Shown here: piece after piece, positions 1 through 6,281 of the stretch
Layout: each line of letters starts with the position of its first letter
How positions within the stretch are numbered: position 1 is the first letter of the stretch
Source of the DNA: Clostridia bacterium
GTDB lineage: Bacteria > Bacillota > Clostridia > Christensenellales > UBA3700
Assembly (NCBI GenBank): GCA_029067255.1
Contig: JAIEEW010000165.1
Location: 1-6,281, forward strand
Direction: 5' to 3'
Length of the DNA stretch: 6,281 nucleotides
Position numbers and translations under genes: made by a program
Notes under the pieces: model-generated
What the model was told of the DNA's origin: nothing
Database searches by the model: none
The model's input: only the letters and a program-made list of their open reading frames with translations

Positions 1-595
1 TGATACGCACCATATTGTGCAAAAATCCGTTACCGCTCACACTCACGGCAAGTTCGTCGCCGTTTTGCTCTATATCAAGCGAATAAATCTCGCGTACGGT
101 ATTTTGTTTTTCTTCGTCGGCAAGCATAAACGCTCTAAAATCATGTACGCCTATAAAATGCTTGCAAGCGTCTTTCATCTTGTCAATATCGAGATCGTAA
201 AAACAGATATGGAAATATTTTCTCTTCAACGGAGAATGAATTTTCGAAAGGCAGATTTTGTAGAGATAGGTCTTGCTTTTTGCGTCGAATCTTGCGTGGA
301 AATCGTCGTTGACTTTTTCGCACGACGTTATCGCGATATCTTGTGGAAGCAAAGGGTTCATACTGTAACCGAAAGACGAGATATCAAACTGCTTGTCGGT
401 ATCGAAATGGACTACTTGCGCTATCGCGTGAACGCCCGCGTCTGTACGCCCGCTTGCCTGAACGGTAATGTCTTGTTGAAAGCGCGTGGAAAGCGCATCT
501 TCCAACTTACTCTGCACTGTGGGCAATCCTTTTTGTCTTTGAAAACCGTAATATTCGCCGCCGTCATAGCAAAGCGTCAATTTGTACCTTGCCAT
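1..595 (-). CDS. truA: tRNA pseudouridine synthase A (TruA), C-terminus cut off by window edge
   Basis: Cytoplasmic enzyme that isomerises uridine to pseudouridine at positions 38-40 of the tRNA anticodon arm. The reading frame is open from the ATG at 595 to the window edge: 198 residues of a family usually about 245 long. Residues 48-56 read SGRTDAGVH, the TruA signature, with the catalytic aspartate at Asp52. Residues 99-112 carry FHARFDAKSKTYLY, the segment holding the conserved active-site tyrosine. Residues 188-197 (GNGFLHNMVR) match the family's conserved C-terminal motif. The start fits the usual N-terminus (MARYKLTLCYDGGEYYGFQRQ, with the GF-Q element) and lies 2 bases after the ecfT stop, so the gene is probably the last visible member of the ecf operon and translationally coupled. 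Only a weak GGTTGAG precedes the start. No frameshift or missing key residue is seen. The final 45 or so residues lie outside the window. Confidence 0.96.
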   Translation of the reverse strand, partial: MARYKLTLCYDGGEYYGFQRQKGLPTVQSKLEDALSTRFQQDITVQASGRTDAGVHAIAQVVHFDTDKQFDISSFGYSMNPLLPQDIAITSCEKVNDDFHARFDAKSKTYLYKICLSKIHSPLKRKYFHICFYDLDIDKMKDACKHFIGVHDFRAFMLADEEKQNTVREIYSLDIEQNGDELAVSVSGNGFLHNMVRI

Positions 596-597
596 AC

Positions 598-1497
598 TCA
601 ACCTATTCTGTTAAAGATATTGTAAATAAAAATATCCAGTCCCTGAACTTCAAAACCGTTGAGATCGGGAGCGGTAACGAAAACGCCGACGTAATACTTG
701 TCCAACAATATCGCCGTCATTACCGCGGCAAAACATATAAACATAATTATATCGCTGGCTTTGATTTTGAAAACTTTCATTTTGGTACGCGTGGTAGAAG
801 CGTTGTAACATCTCGCGTCCAAAGCGTCTGCAAGTTCGTCCGCTCTTCTAAACGCGCTGACAAACAGCGGGATAAGTACCGGCAACATAGCCTTGATTTT
901 TTTGAAAAGGTTGCCGCTGTCGAGATTTGCGCCCCTTGCTTTTTGCGCCATCATTATCTTATCCGTTTCTTCGACAAGTCCAGGGATAAATCTCAACGCT
1001 ATAGACATTATGATAGCAAGATCATGAACGGGGATCTTTATAAGTTTCAAAGGTTTGAGCAAGTATTCCAGAGCGTCGGTAAGTTCAGTCGGCGTAGTAG
1101 TCAACGTCAGTATGGAAGAACCTAATACCAGCAACGTAAATCTTAACGCCATCTTGACAGCGAAATTAATTCCCTGATCAGTGATATTTATTACGAGTTG
1201 TCCCATTCTAATGGGAATAAGCACGTTGCCCGACGAAGTGAAAAATATGTTGATTAGCGCCGTGAAAATAAGCAGAAACAAAATACCTTTTATCGTTTTC
1301 AATACTATTTTATACGGAACGTGCGAAATTGCTATCACCAACGCGAGCAAGAAAAACATAAACACAAAAGCAGTGTAAGATACGATGAAAAACACCGTGA
1401 TCATAAAGAGCAACGTAACCAGAATCTTTATTCTGGCGTCGATGTTGTGAATAAAAGAACTTACCGGATAATACTGACCGAAAGATATATCTCTCAT
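598..1497 (-). CDS. ecfT: ECF transporter transmembrane coupling protein EcfT
   Basis: Integral membrane subunit that passes the ATP-driven movement of EcfA1/EcfA2 to the substrate-binding S component. The protein has 299 residues. The N-terminus contains FGQYYPVSSFIHNIDARIKI (residues 6-25), matching the family's opening. Hydrophobic stretches near 24-57, 70-86, 113-133 and 249-265 are probable membrane helices; the cytoplasmic coupling region lies between the last two. That region has the two short motifs that dock into the ATPases: AQKARGA (ARG at 187-189) and ALDARCY (ARC at 228-230, where ARG is the textbook form). A tail of about 30 residues follows the last helix, making it somewhat longer than the common length near 265. 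The start ATG overlaps the ecfA2 stop as ATGA. An AAGGAG lies 15 bases upstream, too far to be ideal, so translational coupling is likely. Confidence 0.95.
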   Translation of the reverse strand: MRDISFGQYYPVSSFIHNIDARIKILVTLLFMITVFFIVSYTAFVFMFFLLALVIAISHVPYKIVLKTIKGILFLLIFTALINIFFTSSGNVLIPIRMGQLVINITDQGINFAVKMALRFTLLVLGSSILTLTTTPTELTDALEYLLKPLKLIKIPVHDLAIIMSIALRFIPGLVEETDKIMMAQKARGANLDSGNLFKKIKAMLPVLIPLFVSAFRRADELADALDARCYNASTTRTKMKVFKIKASDIIMFICFAAVMTAILLDKYYVGVFVTAPDLNGFEVQGLDIFIYNIFNRIG

Positions 1498-2543
1498 TCC
1501 TTGCTCTTCTTGCTCCTTTTGGTTTTTGATTTATTTTTTCCCGACTTTTCAGGCTTTTCTTCTTCGGTTTTTTGCAAGTTATTCTCGCCTTCCAACGCAG
1601 CGCGCTCTTCCGAAGTAAGCCATTTCTGCGAAAAGTCGTACATATCAAATACGCAAGCGTTCTTGTCTATCTGCGTACCGTGTTTTTCATTGTATTTTTC
1701 TACTATCGCCGCCATAAGATCTTCGGCGGTAACTATATCATCCCCCAAATCAACGCCCCTATCTCTCATTGCGTTGGCGATTTTGACGGCTCTGGGAATA
1801 TCCAGTCCCATATTCTGCAACTGTATAGAGTGTTTGAACAACTGTTGCATAGGCTCGTCGTAAACGATACGCGAATCGTTGAACACAACTATTCTGTTGG
1901 CAAATCGCGTTATCTCGTCGATATCGTGCGATATTACCACTATAGTGGGCGAACAGTGCGTTTTGAGATACTTGATAAGATTGAGTATCTGCTCTTTTCC
2001 AAACGGATCCAGACCTGCCGTCGGTTCGTCAAGAATGAGCATTTTGGGACGCATAGCGATAATACCCGCTATCGCTACTCTTCGCTTTTGACCGCCCGAC
2101 AGTTCGAAAGGCGCTCTGTCTTTTACCGCTTCGTAATCCAGTCCAACCATCTCTATCGCTTCTTTAACTCGCGAAGACACTTCTTCCGCGCTCAATCCGA
2201 GATTTTTGGGTCCGAACGCAACGTCCTTTTCCACCGTGTCCGCAAAGAGTTGATATTCGGGATACTGAAATACCATGCCCACTTGACTTCTCAAAGCGCG
2301 AAGATTGACTTTCGGTCGCTTTTGCGGAGTGAGTTTTATATCGAAGATCTCAATCTCGCCTTCCTGCGGTTTGATAAGTCCGTTGATATGCTGAATAAAC
2401 GTGGATTTTCCGCTTCCGGTATGTCCTATTATACCAAGAAAATCCCCTTCGTTTATCTGCAGGTTGATATTGTTGAGCGCTTTCCTTTCATAAGGCGTTT
2501 TTGCGCTGTATGTAAAAGAGAGTTTTTTTACAACAATCGGCAT
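1494..2543 (-). CDS. ecfA2: ECF transporter ATP-binding protein EcfA2
   Basis: Second of the two ATPases of the energy-coupling factor module; it pairs with EcfA1 on the inner face of the membrane. It has 349 residues with a full ABC ATPase set: Walker A GHTGSGKS (40-47), Q-loop Gln93 in VFQYPEYQLF, signature LSGGQKRR (148-155), Walker B KMLILDEP (167-174, catalytic Glu173), D-loop GLD (177-179) and switch His206 in ISHD. VFQYPEYQLF and the LDEPTAGLDP form are typical of EcfA2. The ATG at 2543 was chosen because the protein then begins MPIVVKKLSFTY as in homologues; the open frame runs 30 codons further to a GTG at 2633, but that stretch is only the other-frame reading of the ecfA1 end. A GAGGAG lies 14 bases before the ATG. 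The coding region overlaps ecfA1 by 16 bases. The protein is about 60 residues longer than usual and ends in a Lys/Glu-rich tail (about 315-349), probably disordered. Confidence 0.95.
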   Translation of the reverse strand: MPIVVKKLSFTYSAKTPYERKALNNINLQINEGDFLGIIGHTGSGKSTFIQHINGLIKPQEGEIEIFDIKLTPQKRPKVNLRALRSQVGMVFQYPEYQLFADTVEKDVAFGPKNLGLSAEEVSSRVKEAIEMVGLDYEAVKDRAPFELSGGQKRRVAIAGIIAMRPKMLILDEPTAGLDPFGKEQILNLIKYLKTHCSPTIVVISHDIDEITRFANRIVVFNDSRIVYDEPMQQLFKHSIQLQNMGLDIPRAVKIANAMRDRGVDLGDDIVTAEDLMAAIVEKYNEKHGTQIDKNACVFDMYDFSQKWLTSEERAALEGENNLQKTEEEKPEKSGKNKSKTKRSKKSKE

Positions 2544-3361
2544 AGTCTGTCTGTCAACTCCTCGTCTTTTACTATTCCTTCGCCTATATCTATCCCCACT
2601 CTTTTGAGAGAAATCGCAAGTTGGGTTTCCCACGGTACGGTAAGTTTTACTTCTTTTAATTCTTCGTAATGTTTGAATACTTCTTCAGGCTTGTCGTCAA
2701 AAACGATCTTACCCGAATCCAGAACAATCAACCTGTCCGCGTTGAGCGCTTCTTCCATAAAATGCGTGATATGTATTACGGTTATTCCTTCCTGACGGTT
2801 GAGTTCGTGCGCGACTTTAAGCACTTCGCTTCTACCTTTTGGATCCAGCATCGCCGTCGACTCGTCGAGTACGAGTATTTTTGGCAAAATAGCAAGCACG
2901 CCCGCGATCGCAAGACGTTGTTTTTGACCGCCGCTCATTTTGAAAGGAGTGAGTTTTCTGTATTCGAGCATGCCTACTTTTGAAAGCGCCCATTCCACTC
3001 TGCGTACGATTTCTTCTCTCTCTATTCCCAAATTTTCCGGTCCGAAAGCGATATCGTCTTCCACTATCGATGCGATCATCTGATTGTCGGGATTTTGAAA
3101 TACCATACCGACGCTTTTGCGTATATCGTAAATTTTATCGGGATCCAGCGTAGAGTTGCCGAAAATTTTAACTTCTCCGCTTGTGGGAAGAAGCAACCCG
3201 TTGAGCAGTTTTGCAAGCGTACTTTTGCCGCTGCCGTTGTGGCCGACCAACGCGACAAAAGTCCCTTCTTCAATATGAAGGGATATATCCTTTAACGCGT
3301 CGACGCGATAAGCGTCGCTTACGTTGTACGAATACGTTACACGGTCCAACTGAACTGCCAT
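2528..3361 (-). CDS. ecfA1: ECF transporter ATP-binding protein EcfA1
   Basis: First ATPase of the energy-coupling factor module, powering uptake of vitamins or similar micronutrients through exchangeable S components. It has 277 residues from the ATG at 3361, the usual family length. Motifs in order: Walker A GHNGSGKST (40-48), Q-loop Gln89 in VFQNPDNQMI, signature MSGGQKQR (142-149), Walker B KILVLDES (161-168, catalytic Glu167), then TAMLDP, and switch His200 in ITHFMEEA. The LDESTAMLDP form and VFQNPDNQ are characteristic of EcfA1 as opposed to EcfA2. A TTG at 3370 in the same frame would add three residues, but the ATG gives the expected MAVQLDRV-type N-terminus. Neither start has a recognisable Shine-Dalgarno, odd for the first gene of an operon. 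It is the promoter-proximal gene; its stop lies inside the start of ecfA2. All catalytic residues are intact. Confidence 0.96.
   Translation of the reverse strand: MAVQLDRVTYSYNVSDAYRVDALKDISLHIEEGTFVALVGHNGSGKSTLAKLLNGLLLPTSGEVKIFGNSTLDPDKIYDIRKSVGMVFQNPDNQMIASIVEDDIAFGPENLGIEREEIVRRVEWALSKVGMLEYRKLTPFKMSGGQKQRLAIAGVLAILPKILVLDESTAMLDPKGRSEVLKVAHELNRQEGITVIHITHFMEEALNADRLIVLDSGKIVFDDKPEEVFKHYEELKEVKLTVPWETQLAISLKRVGIDIGEGIVKDEELTDRLCRLL
3309..3321. repeat. Inverted repeat TAAGCG-T-CGCTTA inside ecfA1
   Basis: Two perfect 6-base arms, TAAGCG and CGCTTA, are separated by a single base. The arms are identical to those of the 14-base palindrome at 3442-3455, whose centre is one base longer. It lies in ecfA1 codons 14-18 (VSDAY), downstream of the ecf promoter. 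It may be an auxiliary operator or a coincidence of codon choice, since Val-Ser written as GTA AGC G creates one arm elsewhere in this window too. Confidence 0.4.
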
Positions 3362-3393
3362 AATGCGCAAATACCCATGATAATTTTTTTTGT

Positions 3394-3422
3394 ATTATAC
3401 CATATAAATCGGGAAAAGACAA
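3394..3422 (-). promoter_or_regulatory. Sigma-A type promoter of the ecfA1-ecfA2-ecfT-truA operon
   Basis: Read on the minus strand, the -35 element is TTGTCT (3422-3417), then a 17-base spacer, then a perfect -10 TATAAT (3399-3394). TGG directly before the -10 gives an extended -10 (TGnTATAAT). Transcription should begin near 3387, leaving a leader of about 26 bases before the ecfA1 ATG. The operon therefore has its own start rather than depending on an upstream ribosomal protein gene. The call rests on consensus match and position only. Confidence 0.8.
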
Positions 3423-3441
3423 TTATTCTGTTCAAATTATT

Positions 3442-3455
3442 TAAGCGTACGCTTA
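3442..3455. promoter_or_regulatory. 14-base perfect palindrome between divergent promoters, candidate operator
   Basis: TAAGCGTACGCTTA equals its own reverse complement. It sits 19 bases upstream of the ecf -35 element and 35 bases upstream of the nifJ -35 element, about 55-68 and 71-84 bases upstream of the predicted start points. This position suits a dimeric regulator, possibly acting on both genes. GC-rich arms within an AT-rich intergenic region make chance less likely. I do not recognise the motif as belonging to a particular regulator; it is not the Rex-type TTGTTAA/TTAACAA operator. Confidence 0.5.
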
Positions 3456-3490
3456 TCTTCGTCGACGGCAAATTCTTGCGGTAAAATCGA

Positions 3491-3519
3491 TTGACTATCC
3501 TAATATACTATATTATAAT
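3491..3519 (+). promoter_or_regulatory. Sigma-A type promoter of nifJ
   Basis: A -35 element TTGACT (3491-3496; consensus TTGACA) is followed by a 17-base spacer and a perfect -10 TATAAT (3514-3519). Transcription should start near 3526, giving a leader of about 33 bases. The match suggests strong expression, in keeping with a central catabolic enzyme of an anaerobe. No attenuator or riboswitch fits in so short a leader. Confidence 0.82.
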
Positions 3520-3545
3520 AATTAAAAAGATAACATTTCCTAAAC

Positions 3546-3551
3546 GGAGGT
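3546..3551 (+). promoter_or_regulatory. Ribosome binding site of nifJ
   Basis: A strong Shine-Dalgarno, GGAGGT, lies 7 bases before the ATG at 3559. This fixes that ATG as the start in preference to the in-frame ATG at 3571 (Met5), and contrasts with the poor site in front of ecfA1. Confidence 0.85.
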
Positions 3552-3558
3552 AAAATAA

Positions 3559-6281
3559 ATGAGTAAGAAAATGACTATCGACGGTAATACAGCAGCCGCT
3601 CACGTCGCGTACGCGTTCAGTGAAGTTGCCGCTATTTACCCGATCACACCTTCCTCTCCCATGGCGGAAAATTGCGACGAATGGGCTACTGCTGGAAGAA
3701 AAAATATCTTCGGACAGGTTCTTAAACTTGCCGAAATGCAATCGGAAGCGGGCGCGGCGGGCGCCGTACACGGCTCTTTGATGGCAGGCGCGTTGACCAC
3801 AACGTTTACCGCAAGTCAAGGACTTCTTCTGATGATCCCGAATATGTATAAAATCGCGGGCGAACTCACGCCTTGCGTATTCCACGTAAGCGCGCGCGCT
3901 TTGGCGTACCACGCTCTCAATATTTTTGGCGACCACTCGGACGTAATGGCTTGCCGTCAGACGGGATTTGCAATGCTCTGCTCCAACTCCGTACAGGAAG
4001 TTATGGATATGGCTTTGGTAGCGCATCTTTCCACTCTCAAAGCGAAAGTACCGTTTATGCACTTCTTCGACGGTTTCAGAACGTCGCACGAAGTTTCCAA
4101 AATCGAAGTGATAGACTATGCGGATATGAAAAACATAGTCGATAAGAAATACGCTTCTTACATAGATGAATTCAAAAAGCGTTCGCTCAACCCCGAACAT
4201 CCCGTTCAGAAGGGTACGGCGCAGAACCCTGATATCTATTTCCAAAACCGCGAAGCGTGCAACAAATACTATCAGGCTGTTCCCGAAATCGTAGCAGAAG
4301 CCATGGAAGACGTAAAGGGCATCACCGGTCGCGAATACAAGCCTTATCAGTATTACGGCGCTCCGGACGCTGAATCCGTGATCGTAATAATGGGCAGCGG
4401 CGCGGAAGCGGTAAGCGAAACCGTTGATTATCTCAACGCGAAAGGCGGCAAGTACGGCGTACTCAAAGTAAGACTTTTCCGTCCGTTCGCTTGCAAGATG
4501 TTTGCAGACGCGCTTCCTAAGAGCGTAAAGAGAGTCGCTGTTCTTGACAGAGTAAAAGAATGCGGCAGCGCGGGCGAACCGCTCTACCTTGACGTGGTTA
4601 CCGCTCTCAACGAAGTAGGAAGAAAAGACGTCGTAGTTACCGGCGGAAGATACGGACTGGGAAGCAAAGAATTTACCCCGTCTATGATAAACGCTATCTA
4701 TATGAATATGGAAAGCGCAAACGCTAAGAATCACTTCACCGTAGGTATCGTAGACGACGTTACGAATACTTCGATTGAAGTTAAAGAAAAGATAGACGCA
4801 TCCGCTAAGGGCGCGATCTCCTGCAAGTTCTTCGGACTCGGTTCAGACGGCACGGTAGGAAGCAATAAAAACTCTATCAAGATCATCGGCGATTACAGCG
4901 AAAAATTCGCTCAAGCATACTTTGCGTACGATTCTAAAAAATCCGGCGGCATAACCGTATCCCACTTGAGATTCGGCGATACCCCAATCAGAAGTTCTTA
5001 CCTTATCGATCAGGCTGACTTTGTCGCTTGCCACAATCCTTCGTACGTTACCAAATACGATATGATATCCGACCTTAAAGACGGCGGAGTATTCTTGCTC
5101 AACTCGCCGTGGTCGCTTGAAGAGATGGATAAGCATCTCCCCGCGAAAATGAAAAACATGATCGCGAAAAAGAAAATCAGATTCTATAATATCGACGCTA
5201 TCAAGGTAGTAAGCGAAATAGGACTGGGCAACCGTATATCCACTACGATGCAGGCTTGTTTCTTCAAACTCGCAAACGTTATCGACTACGCCGAAGCGGA
5301 TAAGCACATGAAGGAATTCGTAGTAAAATCCTTCTCTAAGAAAGGCGAAAAAATCGTAAACATGAACTTTGCCGCTATCGACAACGCTATCGCAAACTTG
5401 CAGGAAGTCAAGTATCCTGAATCGTGGGCTACTACGACAGACGGCGCGGTAGTTAAACCTGTAACTGACGACAAGTATTTCAACGAAATCATCGCTCCGA
5501 TACTCGCTCAGGAAGGCGACAAACTCCCCGTTTCCAAATTCGTAGATTACGCCGACGGCGCTGTACCGACCGCTACGACAAGATTCGAAAAGCGCGGTAT
5601 CGCAGTAAAAGTTCCAGTATGGATAAAAGAAAACTGTCTGCAATGCAACCAGTGTTCTTTCGTTTGTCCGCATGCTTGTATAATTCCCGTCGCTCAGAAA
5701 GCCGACGCGCTTGCAAACGCTCCCGCGACTTTCGACACGGTAAATATGAAAAACCCCAAAGCCAAAGAATATCAATTCAGAGTTCAAGTTTCCCCGCTCG
5801 ACTGTTCGGGTTGCGGCAACTGCGCAAACATTTGCCCCGCTAAGGAAAAGGCTTTGGTAATGACTCCGCTTGACGAAGTTTTGGCAAAAGGCGAAAGCGA
5901 AAACTGGAACTTTGCCGATTCTTTGGACAACAGCGACGTACCTATCGCTCGCGATACGGTTATCGGAAGCCAGTTCAACCGTTCTCTCTTTGAATTCTCC
6001 GGCGCTTGCGCGGGTTGCGGCGAAACTCCTTATCTCAAGGTCGTTACCCAACTCTACGGCGACAGAATGATAGTCGCAAACGCAACCGGTTGTTCGTCTA
6101 TTTACGGCGGCTCCGCTCCGACCTGTCCTTACAGCAAGAATAAGAAAGGCGAAGGTCCCGCGTGGGCAAACAGCCTTTTTGAAGACAACGCTGAATTCGG
6201 TTTCGGTATGCTTACCGCTACCAACAAACGCAGAATCAAACTCATGGAAGATATGGAAGCCGTTATGGCTCTCGGCGTAAG
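3559..6281 (+). CDS. nifJ: Pyruvate:ferredoxin (flavodoxin) oxidoreductase, C-terminus cut off by window edge
   Basis: Cytoplasmic enzyme that oxidises pyruvate with coenzyme A to acetyl-CoA and CO2, passing electrons to ferredoxin or flavodoxin; it uses thiamine diphosphate and three [4Fe-4S] clusters. Visible are 907 of roughly 1,170-1,180 residues, open throughout. In order: pyruvate-binding N-terminal domain with YPITPSSPMAE (27-37), Glu63 in QSEAGA and Arg113, which line up with the cofactor and substrate residues of the Desulfovibrio africanus enzyme; a second domain with GSGAE (279-283); the gamma-type domain (about 420-610); the EKR motif (677-679); a two-cluster ferredoxin domain with Cys693/696/699/703 and Cys749/752/755/759; and the start of the thiamine-diphosphate domain with Cys817, Cys820 and Cys845, three of the four proximal-cluster ligands. 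The fourth should lie beyond the window. Domain order and spacing match the single-chain homodimeric type. The 2-oxoacid preference is inferred from family. It is transcribed divergently from the ecf operon. Confidence 0.96.
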   Translation, partial: MSKKMTIDGNTAAAHVAYAFSEVAAIYPITPSSPMAENCDEWATAGRKNIFGQVLKLAEMQSEAGAAGAVHGSLMAGALTTTFTASQGLLLMIPNMYKIAGELTPCVFHVSARALAYHALNIFGDHSDVMACRQTGFAMLCSNSVQEVMDMALVAHLSTLKAKVPFMHFFDGFRTSHEVSKIEVIDYADMKNIVDKKYASYIDEFKKRSLNPEHPVQKGTAQNPDIYFQNREACNKYYQAVPEIVAEAMEDVKGITGREYKPYQYYGAPDAESVIVIMGSGAEAVSETVDYLNAKGGKYGVLKVRLFRPFACKMFADALPKSVKRVAVLDRVKECGSAGEPLYLDVVTALNEVGRKDVVVTGGRYGLGSKEFTPSMINAIYMNMESANAKNHFTVGIVDDVTNTSIEVKEKIDASAKGAISCKFFGLGSDGTVGSNKNSIKIIGDYSEKFAQAYFAYDSKKSGGITVSHLRFGDTPIRSSYLIDQADFVACHNPSYVTKYDMISDLKDGGVFLLNSPWSLEEMDKHLPAKMKNMIAKKKIRFYNIDAIKVVSEIGLGNRISTTMQACFFKLANVIDYAEADKHMKEFVVKSFSKKGEKIVNMNFAAIDNAIANLQEVKYPESWATTTDGAVVKPVTDDKYFNEIIAPILAQEGDKLPVSKFVDYADGAVPTATTRFEKRGIAVKVPVWIKENCLQCNQCSFVCPHACIIPVAQKADALANAPATFDTVNMKNPKAKEYQFRVQVSPLDCSGCGNCANICPAKEKALVMTPLDEVLAKGESENWNFADSLDNSDVPIARDTVIGSQFNRSLFEFSGACAGCGETPYLKVVTQLYGDRMIVANATGCSSIYGGSAPTCPYSKNKKGEGPAWANSLFEDNAEFGFGMLTATNKRRIKLMEDMEAVMALGV

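Noticed and set aside
17..625. A 202-codon open frame on the plus strand at the left edge
   Set aside because: The minus strand encodes TruA with its catalytic signature over the same bases; the plus frame has no recognisable features.
2544..2633. A longer EcfA2 beginning at the GTG at 2633
   Set aside because: The added 30 residues fall within the ecfA1 coding region, do not resemble any ABC N-terminus, and the ATG at 2543 gives the expected family start with a GAGGAG upstream.
1572..2669. A 365-codon open frame on the plus strand across ecfA2
   Set aside because: It is antisense to a well-supported ABC ATPase with all motifs intact; its translation shows only Phe/Arg/Tyr-rich sequence, and no start signals are seen.
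3296..3307. Palindrome CGCGTCGACGCG near the start of ecfA1
   Set aside because: Short GC-rich palindrome in coding sequence (RVDA region); arms unlike the intergenic motif and plausible by chance in this GCG/CGC-rich codon usage.
3421..3441. Direct repeat AATTATT spaced by 14 bases in the intergenic region
   Set aside because: Seven-base AT-only repeats are expected by chance in such an AT-rich stretch, and the first copy overlaps the ecf -35 element.
3888..3901. Palindrome AAGCGCGCGCGCTT within nifJ
   Set aside because: It resembles the intergenic palindrome at the ends but is explained by the codons for Val-Ser-Ala-Arg-Ala around Arg113, a conserved protein segment; no regulatory context.
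3508..4734. A 408-codon open frame on the minus strand opposite the first part of nifJ
   Set aside because: It lies entirely antisense to a certain gene, its translation is rich in Phe, Arg, Val and Tyr with no recognisable domain, and it has no promoter or ribosome binding site. It follows from the codon bias of nifJ.
4843..6051. A 402-codon open frame on the minus strand opposite the rest of nifJ
   Set aside because: Same reasoning: an antisense shadow of the conserved PFOR reading frame, with a composition unlike real proteins and no family motif.

Overview
The window looks like ordinary chromosomal DNA from an anaerobic Gram-positive bacterium of the Bacillota, most likely class Clostridia. 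This is inferred from two things: the gene order ecfA1-ecfA2-ecfT-truA, a block typical of Firmicutes, and a single-chain pyruvate:ferredoxin oxidoreductase of the kind used by fermentative anaerobes. Species cannot be named from the sequence. No RNA gene, CRISPR array, insertion sequence or phage gene is visible.

Layout. Two transcription units diverge from a 197-base AT-rich intergenic region (3362-3558). Leftward, on the minus strand, is a tightly packed operon: ecfA1 (2528-3361), ecfA2 (1494-2543, overlapping ecfA1 by 16 bases), ecfT (598-1497, overlapping ecfA2 by 4 bases) and truA (595 down to the left window edge, 2 bases after ecfT, truncated). Rightward, on the plus strand, is one large gene, nifJ/por (3559 to the right edge), of which 907 codons are present and the C-terminal quarter is missing. 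Neither end-truncated gene has a stop codon inside the window.

How the genes work together. EcfA1, EcfA2 and EcfT form the complete energising module of a group II energy-coupling factor transporter: two different ATPases and one transmembrane coupling protein. Such a module is shared by several substrate-binding S components encoded elsewhere; none is encoded here, so the vitamin or metal imported cannot be told. TruA modifies tRNA and is a conserved neighbour rather than a functional partner. The divergent PFOR makes acetyl-CoA and reduced ferredoxin from pyruvate with thiamine diphosphate. Thiamine is one typical ECF substrate, so a physiological link is conceivable but not shown.

Regulation. 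Each unit has a near-consensus sigma-A type promoter with a 17-base spacer. A perfect 14-base palindrome lies between the two promoters, and a near-copy of it (centre one base shorter) lies inside the start of ecfA1. These are the most interesting non-coding signals here and are candidate operators, unproven. I found no convincing previously undescribed system. Smaller oddities are a lysine-rich C-terminal tail on EcfA2, an ARC instead of ARG second coupling motif in EcfT, and the lack of a clear ribosome binding site at ecfA1.
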